A stretch of 64,000 bases of DNA from Streptomyces natalensis ATCC 27448 (GTDB taxonomy: Bacteria > Actinomycetota > Actinomycetes > Streptomycetales > Streptomycetaceae), in NCBI RefSeq assembly GCF_000935125.1, contig NZ_JRKI01000027.1:1-64000 (forward strand), given 5' to 3'. This document shows positions 49,239-59,002 of this stretch, in pieces. The position numbers and the translations under genes are program-made. Below the pieces are notes generated by a model. It worked only from the letters and a program-made list of their open reading frames with translations, was not told where the DNA came from and did no database searches. The stretch's first letter is position 1, and each line of letters opens with the position of its first letter.

Positions 49239-50018
49239 GTGATCAAGCTCTCCCACGATCAAGCCGCCGCAGTCTCCCACTGGTTCGCCGCCGGGCCCCC
49301 TGGGGCAACGGCGCTGGCCGAACACGCGCTGGTCCCGGGAGCAGGTCACTGGTGGGCCGACCGTCCCGTCGACCCCCGAGCCATCGCCGTGGCCTGCGCC
49401 GACCACCTGCTGCTCCGCGGCGACCCCACCGCCCTGGCTCCGCTCGCACTCGCGCCGTTCGCCGCGCACCATGTCCAGGCCCCGGCCCGCTTCCTGCCCC
49501 TGCTGAGCCATGCGTTCGACGTCCTCGTGCCGTGGGAGCGCATGGGCTACGTCCGCCGCGTGCCCGTACCGCCGCCTTCGCACCCCTCTCGTGGGGTGAC
49601 GGTGCGCCGACTGACGCCCGAGGACGCTCCAGCGGTTGCGGCGCTGGGGGCCGAGTCGGCCTGGATACATGCCAGTTGGGGAGGCCCGGCAGGTCTCGCC
49701 GCCTCGGGACACGGCTGGGCGGCCTTCGGGAGGGACCGTGTGCTGGCCCTGGCCTGCACATACTTCCGGGGCAGCACATACGAGGACGTCGCCTGCCTCA
49801 CCGTTTCCGAACACTGCCGCCAGCGCCTCGCACTGGCCTGCGTCACCTCCCTGTGCCAGGACATCACCGCCCGCGGCCACACCCCCAGCTGGACGTGCTC
49901 GGGGGACAACCGCCCCAGCCGGCTCCTCGCCTGGACCGCCGGTTTCCGCCTGGAGCACGAGTACCTTCACCATCTCACCGGACAGCCCGCGCGCCGCGTC
50001 GCGGGTCTCGCCGCCTGA
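49239..50018 (+). CDS. GNAT-family acetyltransferase with N-terminal extension
   Basis: 259 residues. The C-terminal half is a GNAT fold: VTVRRLTPEDAPAVAALGAE near residue 120, a long strand with DRVLALACTYFRGSTYEDVA, then CRQRLALACVTSLCQDITAR and CSGDNRPSRLLAWTAGFRLE, in which N-x-x-S-x-x-L and GF are typical. The first 115 residues resemble the N-terminal half of two-domain GNAT proteins of the FR47 type. The GTG follows AAGGAG. A hypothetical gene follows 26 bases downstream on the same strand, so the pair may be an operon. The substrate is unknown. Confidence 0.82.
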   Translation: MIKLSHDQAAAVSHWFAAGPPGATALAEHALVPGAGHWWADRPVDPRAIAVACADHLLLRGDPTALAPLALAPFAAHHVQAPARFLPLLSHAFDVLVPWERMGYVRRVPVPPPSHPSRGVTVRRLTPEDAPAVAALGAESAWIHASWGGPAGLAASGHGWAAFGRDRVLALACTYFRGSTYEDVACLTVSEHCRQRLALACVTSLCQDITARGHTPSWTCSGDNRPSRLLAWTAGFRLEHEYLHHLTGQPARRVAGLAA

Positions 50019-50044
50019 ACAGCACCGATCACGAGGAGCCCCCC

Positions 50045-50428
50045 ATGACGACGCGCCGCACTCCGCGCACCACCCTCGCCTCGGTGACGATCCTCAACGG
50101 CGGCCACGAGCTCTCCGTCCACGCCCTGAAACGGCGAGACGACTCCTTCTCCCTCCACTACACCGTCGCGCCGCCCCTGCCGGACGCGGCCGAGGCCACC
50201 CCCGTGCTGCTGGCCCTGGAGGCGATGGACGACATCGGCAACGAATACGTCGACCGGGGCGGCGCCTACGGAGCCGCGGACGACGGCACATGCACCCGTG
50301 GCAGCATCACCGCGCAGCCCGCCCTGGCGCCGCAGGCAGGTGAGATCCATGTACGGCTCACCTTCCTCCGCGACGGCGAGGAGCACCCCTGCCATCTGAT
50401 GCTGCGCACCTCGGCCACCAAGCCCTGA
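50045..50428 (+). CDS. Conserved hypothetical, beta-rich
   Basis: 127 residues from an ATG after ACGAGGAGCC. Predicted strands alternate throughout (LASVTILNGGHELSVHALKR; SFSLHYTVAPPL; EIHVRLTFLRDGEE; CHLMLRTS), suggesting an immunoglobulin-like sandwich. It has two cysteines and no signal peptide. It probably forms an operon with the GNAT gene 26 bases upstream. I do not recognise the family. The open frame extends upstream through the GNAT gene, but that part is a shadow. Confidence 0.7.
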   Translation: MTTRRTPRTTLASVTILNGGHELSVHALKRRDDSFSLHYTVAPPLPDAAEATPVLLALEAMDDIGNEYVDRGGAYGAADDGTCTRGSITAQPALAPQAGEIHVRLTFLRDGEEHPCHLMLRTSATKP

Positions 50429-50738
50429 GGCCGAGCCTCGACAGGACCGGCGAACCGCTCGCACCACGGCGGCGTGCGCCGGGCACCCGGACACCGGTTT
50501 CCCGCACGCGCGGCACACTGCGCCCTGGAACCCGAGGGCGTCTTCGCTCCCGTGAGCCTCAGCTGATCGACGGCAGCCGCACCTGGCCCATGGCGCGAAG
50601 TGTGTGCACCGCTGACGACCCGAAGTCAGTAAGACGGTGGCAGAAACCTGACAACACCCGGTACGTTTTCCTGTGGAGTGCCGGGAAGTCTGGTCGGCGA
50701 CGGTTCAGCATGGGCCGAAGCCACCGAGAGACGAGTAC
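50429..50738. other. Intergenic region, no supported gene
   Basis: About 310 bases. The antiporter frame is open from 50673, but its natural start is the GTG at 50739. No regulatory element was recognised. Confidence 0.35.
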
Positions 50739-52307
50739 GTGACCGACCTTACTGCCCTCCTCCTTCTCGTCGTGTTCGCCACTTCGGTGGCCACCGGCGC
50801 GCGACACTGGCGCATTCCCGCCCCTTCGCTGCTCGTCGTCGGTGGCCTGCTCATCGGGATGCTGCCGTGGATACCGGACGTTCAGGTGGCGCCCGAGGTG
50901 ATCAGTGTGGTCGTGCTGCCGCCGTTGCTGTTCGCGTCCGCCGAGGAGATTCCGTGGCGTGAACTGCGGGTGGTGTGGCGGCCGGTGACCGTCCTGGCCT
51001 TCGGGCTGGTGCTGGCCACCGCGGCGGCCGTGGGGGCGGTGGCCTCCGTGGTCACCCCGCTCAACACCACCATGGCGTTCGTCCTGGGGTCGGTGCTGGC
51101 CAGCACCGACCCGGTCGCGGTGACGGCGCTGGGCCGCAAGATCGCGCTGCCGCCGCGCATCCAGGTACTGGTCCAGTCCGAAAGCCTCTTCAACGACGCC
51201 ACCAGCCTGGTCCTCTTCAAGGTCGCAGTGGGCACCGCCATAGCCGCCCATGCGGTCACCCTTCCCGCGGCCGGCGGTCAGTTCGTGGTGCTCGGCGGTG
51301 GCGGGGCGCTGGTCGGTGGTGCCGTCGCGGGGGTGGTGGCGCTGATCCGGCGGCGGACCGAGGACCCGGTGCTGGAGACGGTGATCGCCCTGGTCACTCC
51401 GTACGCCGCCTACGTCCTCGCCGAGGACCTGCACACCTCGGGCGTGACCGCGGTCGTGGTGGCGGGGGTGGTGCTCGGCAGCACCGGGCACAAGCTCACC
51501 AACGCCACCATCCGGCTCCAGGTGCACGCCGTCTACGGCACGGTGGTCTTCCTGCTGGAGAGCGTGGTCTTCGCCCTCATCGGCCTGGAACTGCCGGCGC
51601 TGGTACGCCAACTGACCGCGGACGAGCGCGGCTGGCCGCTCGGTGTGCTCGCGGTCGCCGGCACCGTGATCGCCGTACGGCTTCTCGGGGTCGTTCCCCT
51701 CTCCGCCGTCATGCAGCGCCGCCGCGGCAACGGCACGGTCACCTGGCGGATCCCCGCGGTGGTTTCCTGGGCCGGCACCCGCGGCGTGATGCCGCTGGCC
51801 GCCGCCCTGTCCATCCCCTTGGCCGCCGACGACGGCAACCCCCTGCCGCACCGCCCGCTGATCCTGGTCCTGACCACTGGCGTCGTCGTCTTCACCCTCG
51901 TCCTCCAGGGCTTCACACTGGCACCGGTCGTCCGCTGGTCCAAGATCGCCCTGCAACCGGAGCACACCGCCCGGGAGGAGGCGCACGCCCGCGCCGGCCT
52001 GGCTCGGGCCGGGCTGGACCGCCTGGATGAGCTCGAAGCCGTCGAGGCCGCGCCCGCCCCGCTCATCGACCAGTTGCGCCGGGGCCTGCTCGCCCGCCTG
52101 GACCAGGCCGACGCCGACCGGTCCGACGACGTCACCTCGTCCTCATGGCTCTCCGCAGCCGGCTACCGGGAACTGCGCCGCACCGTGATAGCCGCCGAAA
52201 CGGCACAGCTCCAACGTCTGTACGCGGACAACCACATCAGCGACCTCACCCGGCGGCGGCTGCAACGCCGACTGGATCTCGAAGACGCCGGGCTCGGCGA
52301 CGAGTGA
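50739..52307 (+). CDS. CPA1-family sodium (or potassium)/proton antiporter
   Basis: 522 residues. About 12 membrane helices occupy the first 400 residues, beginning TDLTALLLLVVFATSVATGA. Core antiporter motifs are LGSVLASTDPVAVTALGRKI, with the ion-site Asp, and QSESLFNDATSLVLFKVAVG, with the Asn-Asp pair; PAVVSWAGTRGVMPLAAAL lies in a late helix. A charged cytoplasmic C-terminal domain of about 120 residues follows, likely regulatory. The GTG at 50739 follows GAGAGACGAG. It is convergent with the KdpF-like and KdpD genes, with only 40 bases between stop codons, and is the first member of the ion-homeostasis island. Ion selectivity cannot be decided from sequence. Confidence 0.92.
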   Translation: MTDLTALLLLVVFATSVATGARHWRIPAPSLLVVGGLLIGMLPWIPDVQVAPEVISVVVLPPLLFASAEEIPWRELRVVWRPVTVLAFGLVLATAAAVGAVASVVTPLNTTMAFVLGSVLASTDPVAVTALGRKIALPPRIQVLVQSESLFNDATSLVLFKVAVGTAIAAHAVTLPAAGGQFVVLGGGGALVGGAVAGVVALIRRRTEDPVLETVIALVTPYAAYVLAEDLHTSGVTAVVVAGVVLGSTGHKLTNATIRLQVHAVYGTVVFLLESVVFALIGLELPALVRQLTADERGWPLGVLAVAGTVIAVRLLGVVPLSAVMQRRRGNGTVTWRIPAVVSWAGTRGVMPLAAALSIPLAADDGNPLPHRPLILVLTTGVVVFTLVLQGFTLAPVVRWSKIALQPEHTAREEAHARAGLARAGLDRLDELEAVEAAPAPLIDQLRRGLLARLDQADADRSDDVTSSSWLSAAGYRELRRTVIAAETAQLQRLYADNHISDLTRRRLQRRLDLEDAGLGDE

Positions 52308-52347
52308 ACGTCATGACTCCGGAGGCGCGGAGGTCAGCGGACGCGGC

Positions 52348-52437
52348 TCAGAACCGGTCCGGGAACTTGACGCCGAGCACCAGCAGCCCGACCAGCGCGG
52401 CCGCCACCAGCAGTCCCACCACTCGCTCCACGCTCAC
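52348..52437 (-). CDS. kdpF: KdpF-like small membrane subunit, stand-alone
   Basis: A 29-residue peptide: VSVERVVGLLVAAALVGLLV followed by a short end LGVKFPDRF. KdpF, the smallest subunit of the KdpFABC potassium pump, has the same plan: a short polar start with EN/ER-VVGL, one helix, and a terminal F/FPERF. The GTG has GGTGGGGG upstream. It lies 122 bases downstream of the KdpD gene on the same strand. The genes that should follow (kdpA, kdpB, kdpC) are absent: 40 bases past its stop the antiporter gene ends from the other side. It is therefore either a relict of a lost kdp operon or a small protein that acts on another transporter or kinase. Confidence 0.75.
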   Translation of the reverse strand: MSVERVVGLLVAAALVGLLVLGVKFPDRF

Positions 52438-52559
52438 GACACCCCCACCGCCACCATCGAAACTCCGCGCATCAGGGACCTCCTCGATTCTCATCCCACG
52501 ACCGACCGGTACCAGCGTGTCGGCGATGCGATGGGCAGACGAACAACGCGGCCGGTTCC

Positions 52560-55160
52560 CTAACAGGATCCGTACGAGGCAGGCGTGCCCCGTACGGCGA
52601 GCTCGTCCCGTACCGCCGGCACCGGCGCGGCGGGCAGGGAGACGACCATCGTCAGACCGCCGCCGGGAGTCTCCTCGGGTGTGAGGGTGCCGCCCATCGC
52701 CTCCGTGAGACCGCGGGAGAGAGCGAGGCCGAGCCCGAGGCCGGTGGTGTTGTCGGTGTCGCCGAGCCGCTGAAACGGCTCGAACGCCCGCTCCCGGTCG
52801 GGAAGTTGGATGCCCGGGCCGCGGTCGGTGATCCTCAGCTCCACCCGTCCGGCCAGCGCACTGGCGCCGATCGTCACCGGGCGCCCGGCGGGCGAATGAC
52901 GTACCGCGTTGGACACCAAGTTGGCGAGGACGCGCTCCAGCAGCGGTGGGTCCGCGAGCACATCGGGGGCGGTCTCCAGCCCTTGGGTCAGCACATGGGC
53001 GAGCACCTGCGGGGGTGAGCCGGGCAGGGTGTCCAGCGCTGCCGGGAGCACTTCGGTGAGCGCGATCGGCTCCAGATGCAGGGTCAGCGCACCGGCCTGG
53101 AGCCTGCTCATGTCGAGGAGGTTGTCGACCAGACGGCTGAGTTTGGCCAGGCACTCCTCGGCGGTGGCCAGGAGTTCCTCGCGGTCCTCGGGGGAGAAGT
53201 CGACGTCGCGGCTGCGCAGCGAGCTGATGGCAGCCCAGCAGCCGGACAGCGGTGTCCGCAGGTCGTGGCCGACCGCGGCGAGGAGTGCGGTGCGCATGCG
53301 GTTGGCCGCCTTGACCGGTTCGACCTCGGCCGCGGCCTCGGCGAGCCGGGCGCGTTCGACGGCCGCGGTCAGATGCGCCGCGAAGGCCGTGAGGACACGG
53401 TGCTCGGCAGCGGGCAGCCGGCGTCCGCTCAGCACCAGGACGCTGTCGTCCCCGATCGCGACCCTGGTCTCGTGATCGTCCGCCGAGTCCGGCAACGGGC
53501 TGCTCATGGCACCGGGATCGGTGTCCCCGCCGCGCGGCCGCAGTGCGATGCCGTCCATGCCGAAGGTCTCGCGGGTCCGTTCCAGGAGGACCGGTACGGC
53601 CCGGTCCTCGCGCAGGATGCCGCCGGCCAGCGAGGTGAGGGTTTCCGCTTCCGCGGTCGCCCGTGCGGCCCGCCGGCTCAGCCGCAACGAGCGGTCGACG
53701 ATGGCGGCGACGGTGACGGCGACCGTCGTCAGGGCGGCCTGGGCGACGACGATATTGGTTCCGGCGAAGCTGAAGTGGCCGATGGGCGGAATGAAGTAGT
53801 AGTTCAGCAGCAGCGAGGTCGTCACCGAGGCGAGCAGCGCGGAGACCACCCCGCCGATACAGGCCACTCCCAGCACGGTGAGCAGGAAGAGCAGTGCCTC
53901 GCTGGTGAGGTTGAGTGCCAGCGGGCCGGAGACGGTGCGCAGTAGCAGGGTGAGCAGCAGGGGGAGTACGAGGCCGGCCACCGGTCCGGCCACCCGCCGG
54001 AAGCGTGGCAGGCCGCTCCCCGGGGCGGCCCATCGCCGTCCCTGGCCGGCGTGTTCGTGCGTCACCGTGTGGACGTCGATGTCGCCGGAGAGCTGGACCA
54101 CGGTCTCCCCGACTCCGCGGGGCATCAGCACGCGCCGCAGTCGGCCCCGGCGGCTGGCACCGATGACCAGTTGGGTGGCGTTCTGGGACCGGGCGAAGTC
54201 CAGCAGGGCGGCGGGCACGTCGTCGCCCACCACCGAGTGGTAGCTGCCCCCGAGGCTCTCGGTGAGCTGCCGCTGTCCGGCCAACGCGGCGGGCGAGGAG
54301 CCGGCCGGGTCATGGCTGCGGGTGATGTGGACGGCCAGCAGATCGCCGGACGAGCGGCTCACGATCCGGGCGGCCCGGCGGATCAGCGTCGCGCCCTCCG
54401 GCCCGCCGGTGAGCGCGACCACGACCCGTTCGCGGGTCTCCCACACCCGGCCGATGCGGTGCTCGTCCCGGTACTTGCGCAGCGCCTCGTCCACCCGGCC
54501 CGCCACCCACAGCAGCGCCAGCTCGCGCAGCGCGGTGAGGTTCCCGAGCCGGAAGTAGCGCGAGAGTGCCGCGTCGACCTTCTCCGGCGGGTAGATGTTG
54601 CCGTGCGCCATACGGCGCCGCAGCCCCTCGGCCGGCAGGTCGACCAGTTCGATCTGGTCGGCACGGCGGACGAATTCGTCGGGCACGGTCTCGTACTGCG
54701 GCACACCGGTGATCTTCTCGACCACATCGCTGAGCGAGTCCAGGTGCTGGATGTTGAGCGTGGCCGCGACGTCGATCCCGGCGGCGAGCAGTTCCTCGAC
54801 GTCCCGCCACCGTTTGGTGTTCCGGCCGCCCGGGGCGTTGGTGTGCGCGAGTTCGTCGATGAGCACCACCTGCGGGCGCAGCTCCAGCGCCCGGTCCAGG
54901 TCGACCTCGGCGAAGTCCGCACCGCGATGGCTGCGCGTCACCTGAGGCAGGACGTCCAGCCCGTCGAGCATGGCCTCGGTGGACGTGCGGCCGTGACACT
55001 CCGCGAAGGCCACCACCACTCGCGTACCGCGGGCGGCCCGGCGCCGGCCTTCGTCCAGCATCCGGTAGGTCTTGCCCACCCCGGGAGCAGCCCCGAGAAA
55101 AACCTTGAGCCGGCCGGGGCGCGTCCCCGGTCCGTCGGCCGCATCGCCGCCCCGCCCCAT
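52560..55160 (-). CDS. KdpD-type sensor kinase 1
   Basis: 866 residues. An N-terminal KdpD domain with Walker A LKVFLGAAPGVGKTYRMLDE and LIDELAHTNAPGGRNTKRWR is followed by a USP-like domain (VVVALTGGPEGATLIRRAAR; LVIGASRRGRLRRVLM), four membrane helices near residues 405-500, a GAF-like part, the HisKA box LLAAVGHDLRTPLSG and an ATPase domain (GLGLGLALSRGLTEAMGGTL). KdpD kinases sense potassium or turgor and, in some species, bind cyclic-di-AMP through the USP region. Its partner regulator KdpE is not encoded here. The ATG follows GGAG. It reads toward the KdpF-like peptide and diverges from a universal stress protein and a second KdpD. Confidence 0.93.
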   Translation of the reverse strand: MGRGGDAADGPGTRPGRLKVFLGAAPGVGKTYRMLDEGRRRAARGTRVVVAFAECHGRTSTEAMLDGLDVLPQVTRSHRGADFAEVDLDRALELRPQVVLIDELAHTNAPGGRNTKRWRDVEELLAAGIDVAATLNIQHLDSLSDVVEKITGVPQYETVPDEFVRRADQIELVDLPAEGLRRRMAHGNIYPPEKVDAALSRYFRLGNLTALRELALLWVAGRVDEALRKYRDEHRIGRVWETRERVVVALTGGPEGATLIRRAARIVSRSSGDLLAVHITRSHDPAGSSPAALAGQRQLTESLGGSYHSVVGDDVPAALLDFARSQNATQLVIGASRRGRLRRVLMPRGVGETVVQLSGDIDVHTVTHEHAGQGRRWAAPGSGLPRFRRVAGPVAGLVLPLLLTLLLRTVSGPLALNLTSEALLFLLTVLGVACIGGVVSALLASVTTSLLLNYYFIPPIGHFSFAGTNIVVAQAALTTVAVTVAAIVDRSLRLSRRAARATAEAETLTSLAGGILREDRAVPVLLERTRETFGMDGIALRPRGGDTDPGAMSSPLPDSADDHETRVAIGDDSVLVLSGRRLPAAEHRVLTAFAAHLTAAVERARLAEAAAEVEPVKAANRMRTALLAAVGHDLRTPLSGCWAAISSLRSRDVDFSPEDREELLATAEECLAKLSRLVDNLLDMSRLQAGALTLHLEPIALTEVLPAALDTLPGSPPQVLAHVLTQGLETAPDVLADPPLLERVLANLVSNAVRHSPAGRPVTIGASALAGRVELRITDRGPGIQLPDRERAFEPFQRLGDTDNTTGLGLGLALSRGLTEAMGGTLTPEETPGGGLTMVVSLPAAPVPAVRDELAVRGTPASYGSC

Positions 55161-55594
55161 CACGTACTCCTCCACGTACCCCTCTTCAAGAAAGCAGCAC
55201 GCCGGGCGCCATGACGAAGCGTCGGCACGGCACGGCACCGGTCGGCGTGCGAGGTTCCTGGGAGCATCGTCACTGTGCGTCGGCACATACCGCGAGGGAG
55301 TTCGAAGACGTTGACGTAACTCTGACCCCTGCGCCGCTGCTCTGCCGCGCTCGGCCCGGGCTCCGGCTGATGAAGGGCACTCGGCCACGTGCCGCTCCCG
55401 CCCGTCCCGGCTGCCCCAGGTGCCCGGCTGTCGTCATGGCAGCGACAGGGTCTGCCGTGCCCGCGTAAAGGAAGTGCCAACAAACCTCGGCCGCTCCACC
55501 GGCGACGATCCGATGAATCGAGACTGAAACGCGAGCAGCAACGCGAGAAGGAGCCGCGGAACGGAAGCGCGGCGCGGCACAAGGAGTGTGGACC
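55161..55594. other. Intergenic region between divergent KdpD1 and USP genes
   Basis: About 430 bases that must hold two divergent promoters. Frames here lack motifs. No clear operator repeat was found. Confidence 0.4.
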
Positions 55595-56125
55595 GTGGGC
55601 GGACACCTCGGTCGGCGCGTGGTGGTCGGTGTCAGCGGTTCGTTGGGGAGTCTGACGGCTCTGCACCGCGCCGCCGCCGAAGCCCGGGTGCGGGGTGCGG
55701 AGCTGTGGGCCGTTCTGGCCTGGGAGCCGCCCGGTGGCGACATCCCGCACCGCGGCGGGCCGTGCCCGCCGTCTCTGACCGCCGCCTGGCGCCGGATGGC
55801 GGGCGAGCGGCTCGATGAGGCGCTCGACACCGCGTTCGGCAGCGACGGACCGGGGATCCCGTTCCAGCGCCTGGTCGCACCGGGCAGGCCGGGCAAGGTA
55901 CTGCTGGCGGCCGCCGACCGGAACGACGATCTTCTGGTGATCGGTGCCGGAGCGCGCGGCAGGCTGCGCCGTGCGGTGTGGCCCTCCGTGTCCCGGTACT
56001 GCGTGGCACGGGCCTCCTGCACGGTGCTGACCGTGCCGCCGTCCCCCCTGCACCAGGCACTGGCGGCCGTACACCGCCGGAACGTGTGGAAACTCCCGTT
56101 CAGCACAAGGGAATTGGCGGATTGA
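55595..56125 (+). CDS. Universal stress protein
   Basis: 176 residues with one USP domain: RRVVVGVSGSLGSLTALHRA at the start, AELWAVLAWEPP, then the nucleotide loop DLLVIGAGARGRLRRAVWPS followed by SRYCVARASCTVLTVPP. The canonical G-2x-G-9x-G(S/T) loop is present as GAGARG...SVS. USPs bind ATP or cAMP and act in stress; some associate with KdpD. The GTG at 55595 is set by AAGGAG at 55581; a GTG three codons earlier is less well placed. A C-terminal extension (HRRNVWKLPFSTRELAD) goes beyond the domain. It lies between the two KdpD genes, and its + strand neighbour KdpD2 begins about 295 bases on. Confidence 0.9.
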   Translation: MGGHLGRRVVVGVSGSLGSLTALHRAAAEARVRGAELWAVLAWEPPGGDIPHRGGPCPPSLTAAWRRMAGERLDEALDTAFGSDGPGIPFQRLVAPGRPGKVLLAAADRNDDLLVIGAGARGRLRRAVWPSVSRYCVARASCTVLTVPPSPLHQALAAVHRRNVWKLPFSTRELAD

Positions 56126-56420
56126 CCGTCCCTCCTGGGACGCGCCGAGGCGCGTCAGCCGCACGGTGTCGCGCCGGGTCCCCGCAGGTTGCCTCGCGGT
56201 GTCAGGGATTCGTCAATTTTGCGCTCGCGACCGTAAGGACTGCGTCAAGGAGCGACGAAATCCAGCCACCGGCGCGATTCCCTCTCCTGGTCCGTTCCAC
56301 CCAACCCGTCCTCGGCACATCCCGGGCGTTTCTTCACCTCGCCCGGTATGGGCCATCGCTTCGACCACTGACGACCCGGGCTTTCGCCCCTGGACACCAC
56401 GACACGGAGGGCGGGGCCAC
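56126..56420. other. Leader of the KdpD2 gene
   Basis: About 295 bases. The KdpD2 frame is open from 56166, but its first 85 codons lack KdpD features. No riboswitch fold was recognised. Confidence 0.35.
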
Positions 56421-58967
56421 GTGGCTCGCGGCAAGCTTCGGATATACCTCGGCGCGGCACCGGGCGTCGGCAAGACCTACGCCATGCTGTCCGAGGCACA
56501 CCGCCGTATCGAACGCGGCACGGACTGTGTGGTCGCCTTCGTCGAGCACCACGGCAGGCCGCGCACCGAGGTGATGCTGCACGGCCTGGAGCAGATTCCG
56601 CGCCGGGAGCTGGCGTACCGCGACACGGTGTTCACCGAGATGGACGTGGACGCGATCCTGGCGCGCAGACCGGCCGTGGCGCTGGTCGACGAGATGGCGC
56701 ACACCAACGTCCCCGGCTCGCGCAACACCAAGCGCTGGCAGGACATCGAGGAGCTGCTGGAAGCCGGGATCCATGTGGTCTCGACGGTGAACATCCAGCA
56801 CCTGGAGTCCCTCGGTGACATCGTCGAGTCGATCACCGGGGTGCGGCAGAAGGAGACCGTCCCCGACGAGGTGGTACGCCGCGCCGACCAGATCGAGCTG
56901 GTCGACATGTCTCCCCACGCGCTGCGCCGCCGCATGGCGCACGGCAACATCTACAAGCCGAACAAGGTCGACGCGGCGCTGTCGAACTACTTCCGGCCCG
57001 GCAACCTCACCGCGCTGCGCGAACTGGCGCTGCTGTGGGTGGCCGACCGGGTCGACGAATACCTCCAGGAATACCGGAGCGAACACCGGGTCTCGAAGAT
57101 CTGGGGCTCGCGCGAGCGCATAGTGGTCGGCCTGACGGGCGGCAGTGAGGGCCGTACGCTCATCCGGCGCGCCACCCGCCTCGCCGAGAAGGGTGCGGGT
57201 GGCGAGGTGCTCGCCGTCTACATAGCCCGCAGCGACGGCCTGGCCTCCGGTTCGCCCAAGGAACTCGCCGTCCAACGCACCCTCGTCGAGGACCTGGGCG
57301 GCACCTTCCACCATGTTCTGGGGGAGGACATCGCCTCCGCGCTGCTGGAATTCGCCCGGGGCGTGAACGCCACCCAGATCGTCCTGGGAACCTCGCGGCG
57401 CAGGGCATGGCAGTACGTCTTCGGTCCCGGCGTGGGCGCGACCGTCGCCCGCGACTCCGGACCCGACCTGGACGTCCACATCGTCACCCACGAGGAAGCC
57501 GCCAAGGGACGCGGGCTCCCCGTCACCCGCGGTGCGCGGCTGGGCCGCTCCCGGATCATCCGGGGCTGGCTGACCGGGGTGGTGGGGCCGGCGCTGCTCA
57601 CGCTGCTGCTGTTGCAGGTCGGGACGGGCCTCGGTCTCGCCAACGACATGCTGCTGTTCCTGACGCTGACCGTGGCGGCGGCGCTGCTCGGCGGTCTGCT
57701 CCCGGCGCTGGCATCGGCCGTGGTGGGATCGCTCCTGCTCAACTGGTTCTTCACACCGCCCGTGGGCCGGCTCACCATCGCGGACCCCAAGAACATCCTG
57801 GCACTGGTCATCTTCGTGCTGGTGGCGATCTCGGTGGCCTCCGTCGTCGATGTCGCCGCCCGGCGCACGCACCAGGCCGCCCGCCTGCGCGCCGAGTCGG
57901 AGATCCTCTCCTTCCTGGCGGGCAGCGTGCTGCGCGGCGAGACCACCCTCGACGCCCTGCTGGAGCGGGTGCGCGAGACCTTCGCGATGGACGCCGTGGC
58001 ACTGCTGGAGCGGGAGTCCGAGACGTCCCCCTGGACCTGCTCGGGCAGCGTGGGCGACGCCGGTCCGCTCGCCCGCCCGGAGGACGCGGACGTCGACATG
58101 CCCGTCGGCGACCATATGGCGCTCGCGTTGTCGGGCCGTGTCCTGCCCGCCGAGGACCGCCGCGTGCTGGCGGCCTTCGCTGCCCAGGCCGCCGTCGTCC
58201 TCGACCGCCAGCGCCTCCAGTCCCAGGCCGAAACCGCCCGCAAGCTCGCCGAGGGCAACCGCATCCGCACCGCTCTGCTCGCGGCCGTCAGCCACGACCT
58301 GCGTACTCCCCTGGCCGGTATCAAGGCGTCGGTCACCTCCCTGCGCTCCGACGACGTCGAATGGTCCGACGAGGACCAGGCCGAACTCCTCGCGGGCATC
58401 GAGGAAGGCGCCGACCGCCTCGATCACCTCGTCGGCAATCTCCTGGACATGTCCCGGCTCCAGACCGGCACCGTCACACCCCTGATCCGCGAGGTCGACC
58501 TCGACGAGGTCGTGCCGATGGCCCTGGGCGGCGTACCGGAGGACAGCGTCATCCTCGACATTCCCGAGGAGCTGCCGATGGTCGCGGTCGATCCGGGCCT
58601 GCTGGAGCGCTCGGTCGCCAACATCGTCGAGAACGCGGTGAAGTACAGCCCCGAGGGCGAGCCCGTACTCGTCTCCGCCAGCACGCTGGGAGGCCGCGTC
58701 GAAGTGCGCGTCGCCGACCGCGGCCCCGGCGTCCCCGACGGCGCCAAGGACCGCATCTTCGAACCCTTCCAGCGCTACGGCGACGCGCCGCGCGGCGCGG
58801 GCGTCGGCCTGGGCCTCGCCGTCGCCCGGGGCTTCGCCGAGGCCATCGGAGCCACCCTCACCGCCGAGGACACCCCCGGCGGCGGGATGACCATGGTGCT
58901 CACGGTGCCCACCACCGCCGGTCAGCTGACGGCTGCGCCCGGCCTGCCGGCCGCGGTCACGTCGTAG
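56421..58967 (+). CDS. KdpD-type sensor kinase 2
   Basis: 848 residues, same architecture as KdpD1: Walker A LRIYLGAAPGVGKTYAMLSE, VDEMAHTNVPGSRNTKRWQD, USP region (VVGLTGGSEGRTLIRRATRL; IVLGTSRRRAWQYVFGPGVG), membrane helices near 390-480 (ALLTLLLLQVGTGLGLANDM; LLNWFFTPPVG), GAF-like part, HisKA box LLAAVSHDLRTPLAGIKASV and ATPase domain (ANIVENAVKYSPEG; GVGLGLAVARGFAEAIGATL). KdpD1 and KdpD2 share the plan but differ at many positions, so they are diverged paralogues rather than a recent duplication. The GTG at 56421 follows GGAGG at ten bases; upstream in-frame starts encode no domain. No response regulator follows; the next gene is convergent. Confidence 0.93.
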   Translation: MARGKLRIYLGAAPGVGKTYAMLSEAHRRIERGTDCVVAFVEHHGRPRTEVMLHGLEQIPRRELAYRDTVFTEMDVDAILARRPAVALVDEMAHTNVPGSRNTKRWQDIEELLEAGIHVVSTVNIQHLESLGDIVESITGVRQKETVPDEVVRRADQIELVDMSPHALRRRMAHGNIYKPNKVDAALSNYFRPGNLTALRELALLWVADRVDEYLQEYRSEHRVSKIWGSRERIVVGLTGGSEGRTLIRRATRLAEKGAGGEVLAVYIARSDGLASGSPKELAVQRTLVEDLGGTFHHVLGEDIASALLEFARGVNATQIVLGTSRRRAWQYVFGPGVGATVARDSGPDLDVHIVTHEEAAKGRGLPVTRGARLGRSRIIRGWLTGVVGPALLTLLLLQVGTGLGLANDMLLFLTLTVAAALLGGLLPALASAVVGSLLLNWFFTPPVGRLTIADPKNILALVIFVLVAISVASVVDVAARRTHQAARLRAESEILSFLAGSVLRGETTLDALLERVRETFAMDAVALLERESETSPWTCSGSVGDAGPLARPEDADVDMPVGDHMALALSGRVLPAEDRRVLAAFAAQAAVVLDRQRLQSQAETARKLAEGNRIRTALLAAVSHDLRTPLAGIKASVTSLRSDDVEWSDEDQAELLAGIEEGADRLDHLVGNLLDMSRLQTGTVTPLIREVDLDEVVPMALGGVPEDSVILDIPEELPMVAVDPGLLERSVANIVENAVKYSPEGEPVLVSASTLGGRVEVRVADRGPGVPDGAKDRIFEPFQRYGDAPRGAGVGLGLAVARGFAEAIGATLTAEDTPGGGMTMVLTVPTTAGQLTAAPGLPAAVTS

Positions 58968-58973
58968 GCGGCT

Positions 58974-58997
58974 GCCCGGCGGACGGTGCGGCCGGGC
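58974..58997. terminator. Possible shared terminator between convergent genes
   Basis: GCCCGGC and GCCGGGC form a seven-base stem with a ten-base loop between the stop codons of KdpD2 (58967) and the RCK protein (59003). Confidence 0.45.
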
Positions 58998-59002
58998 GAT
59001 GC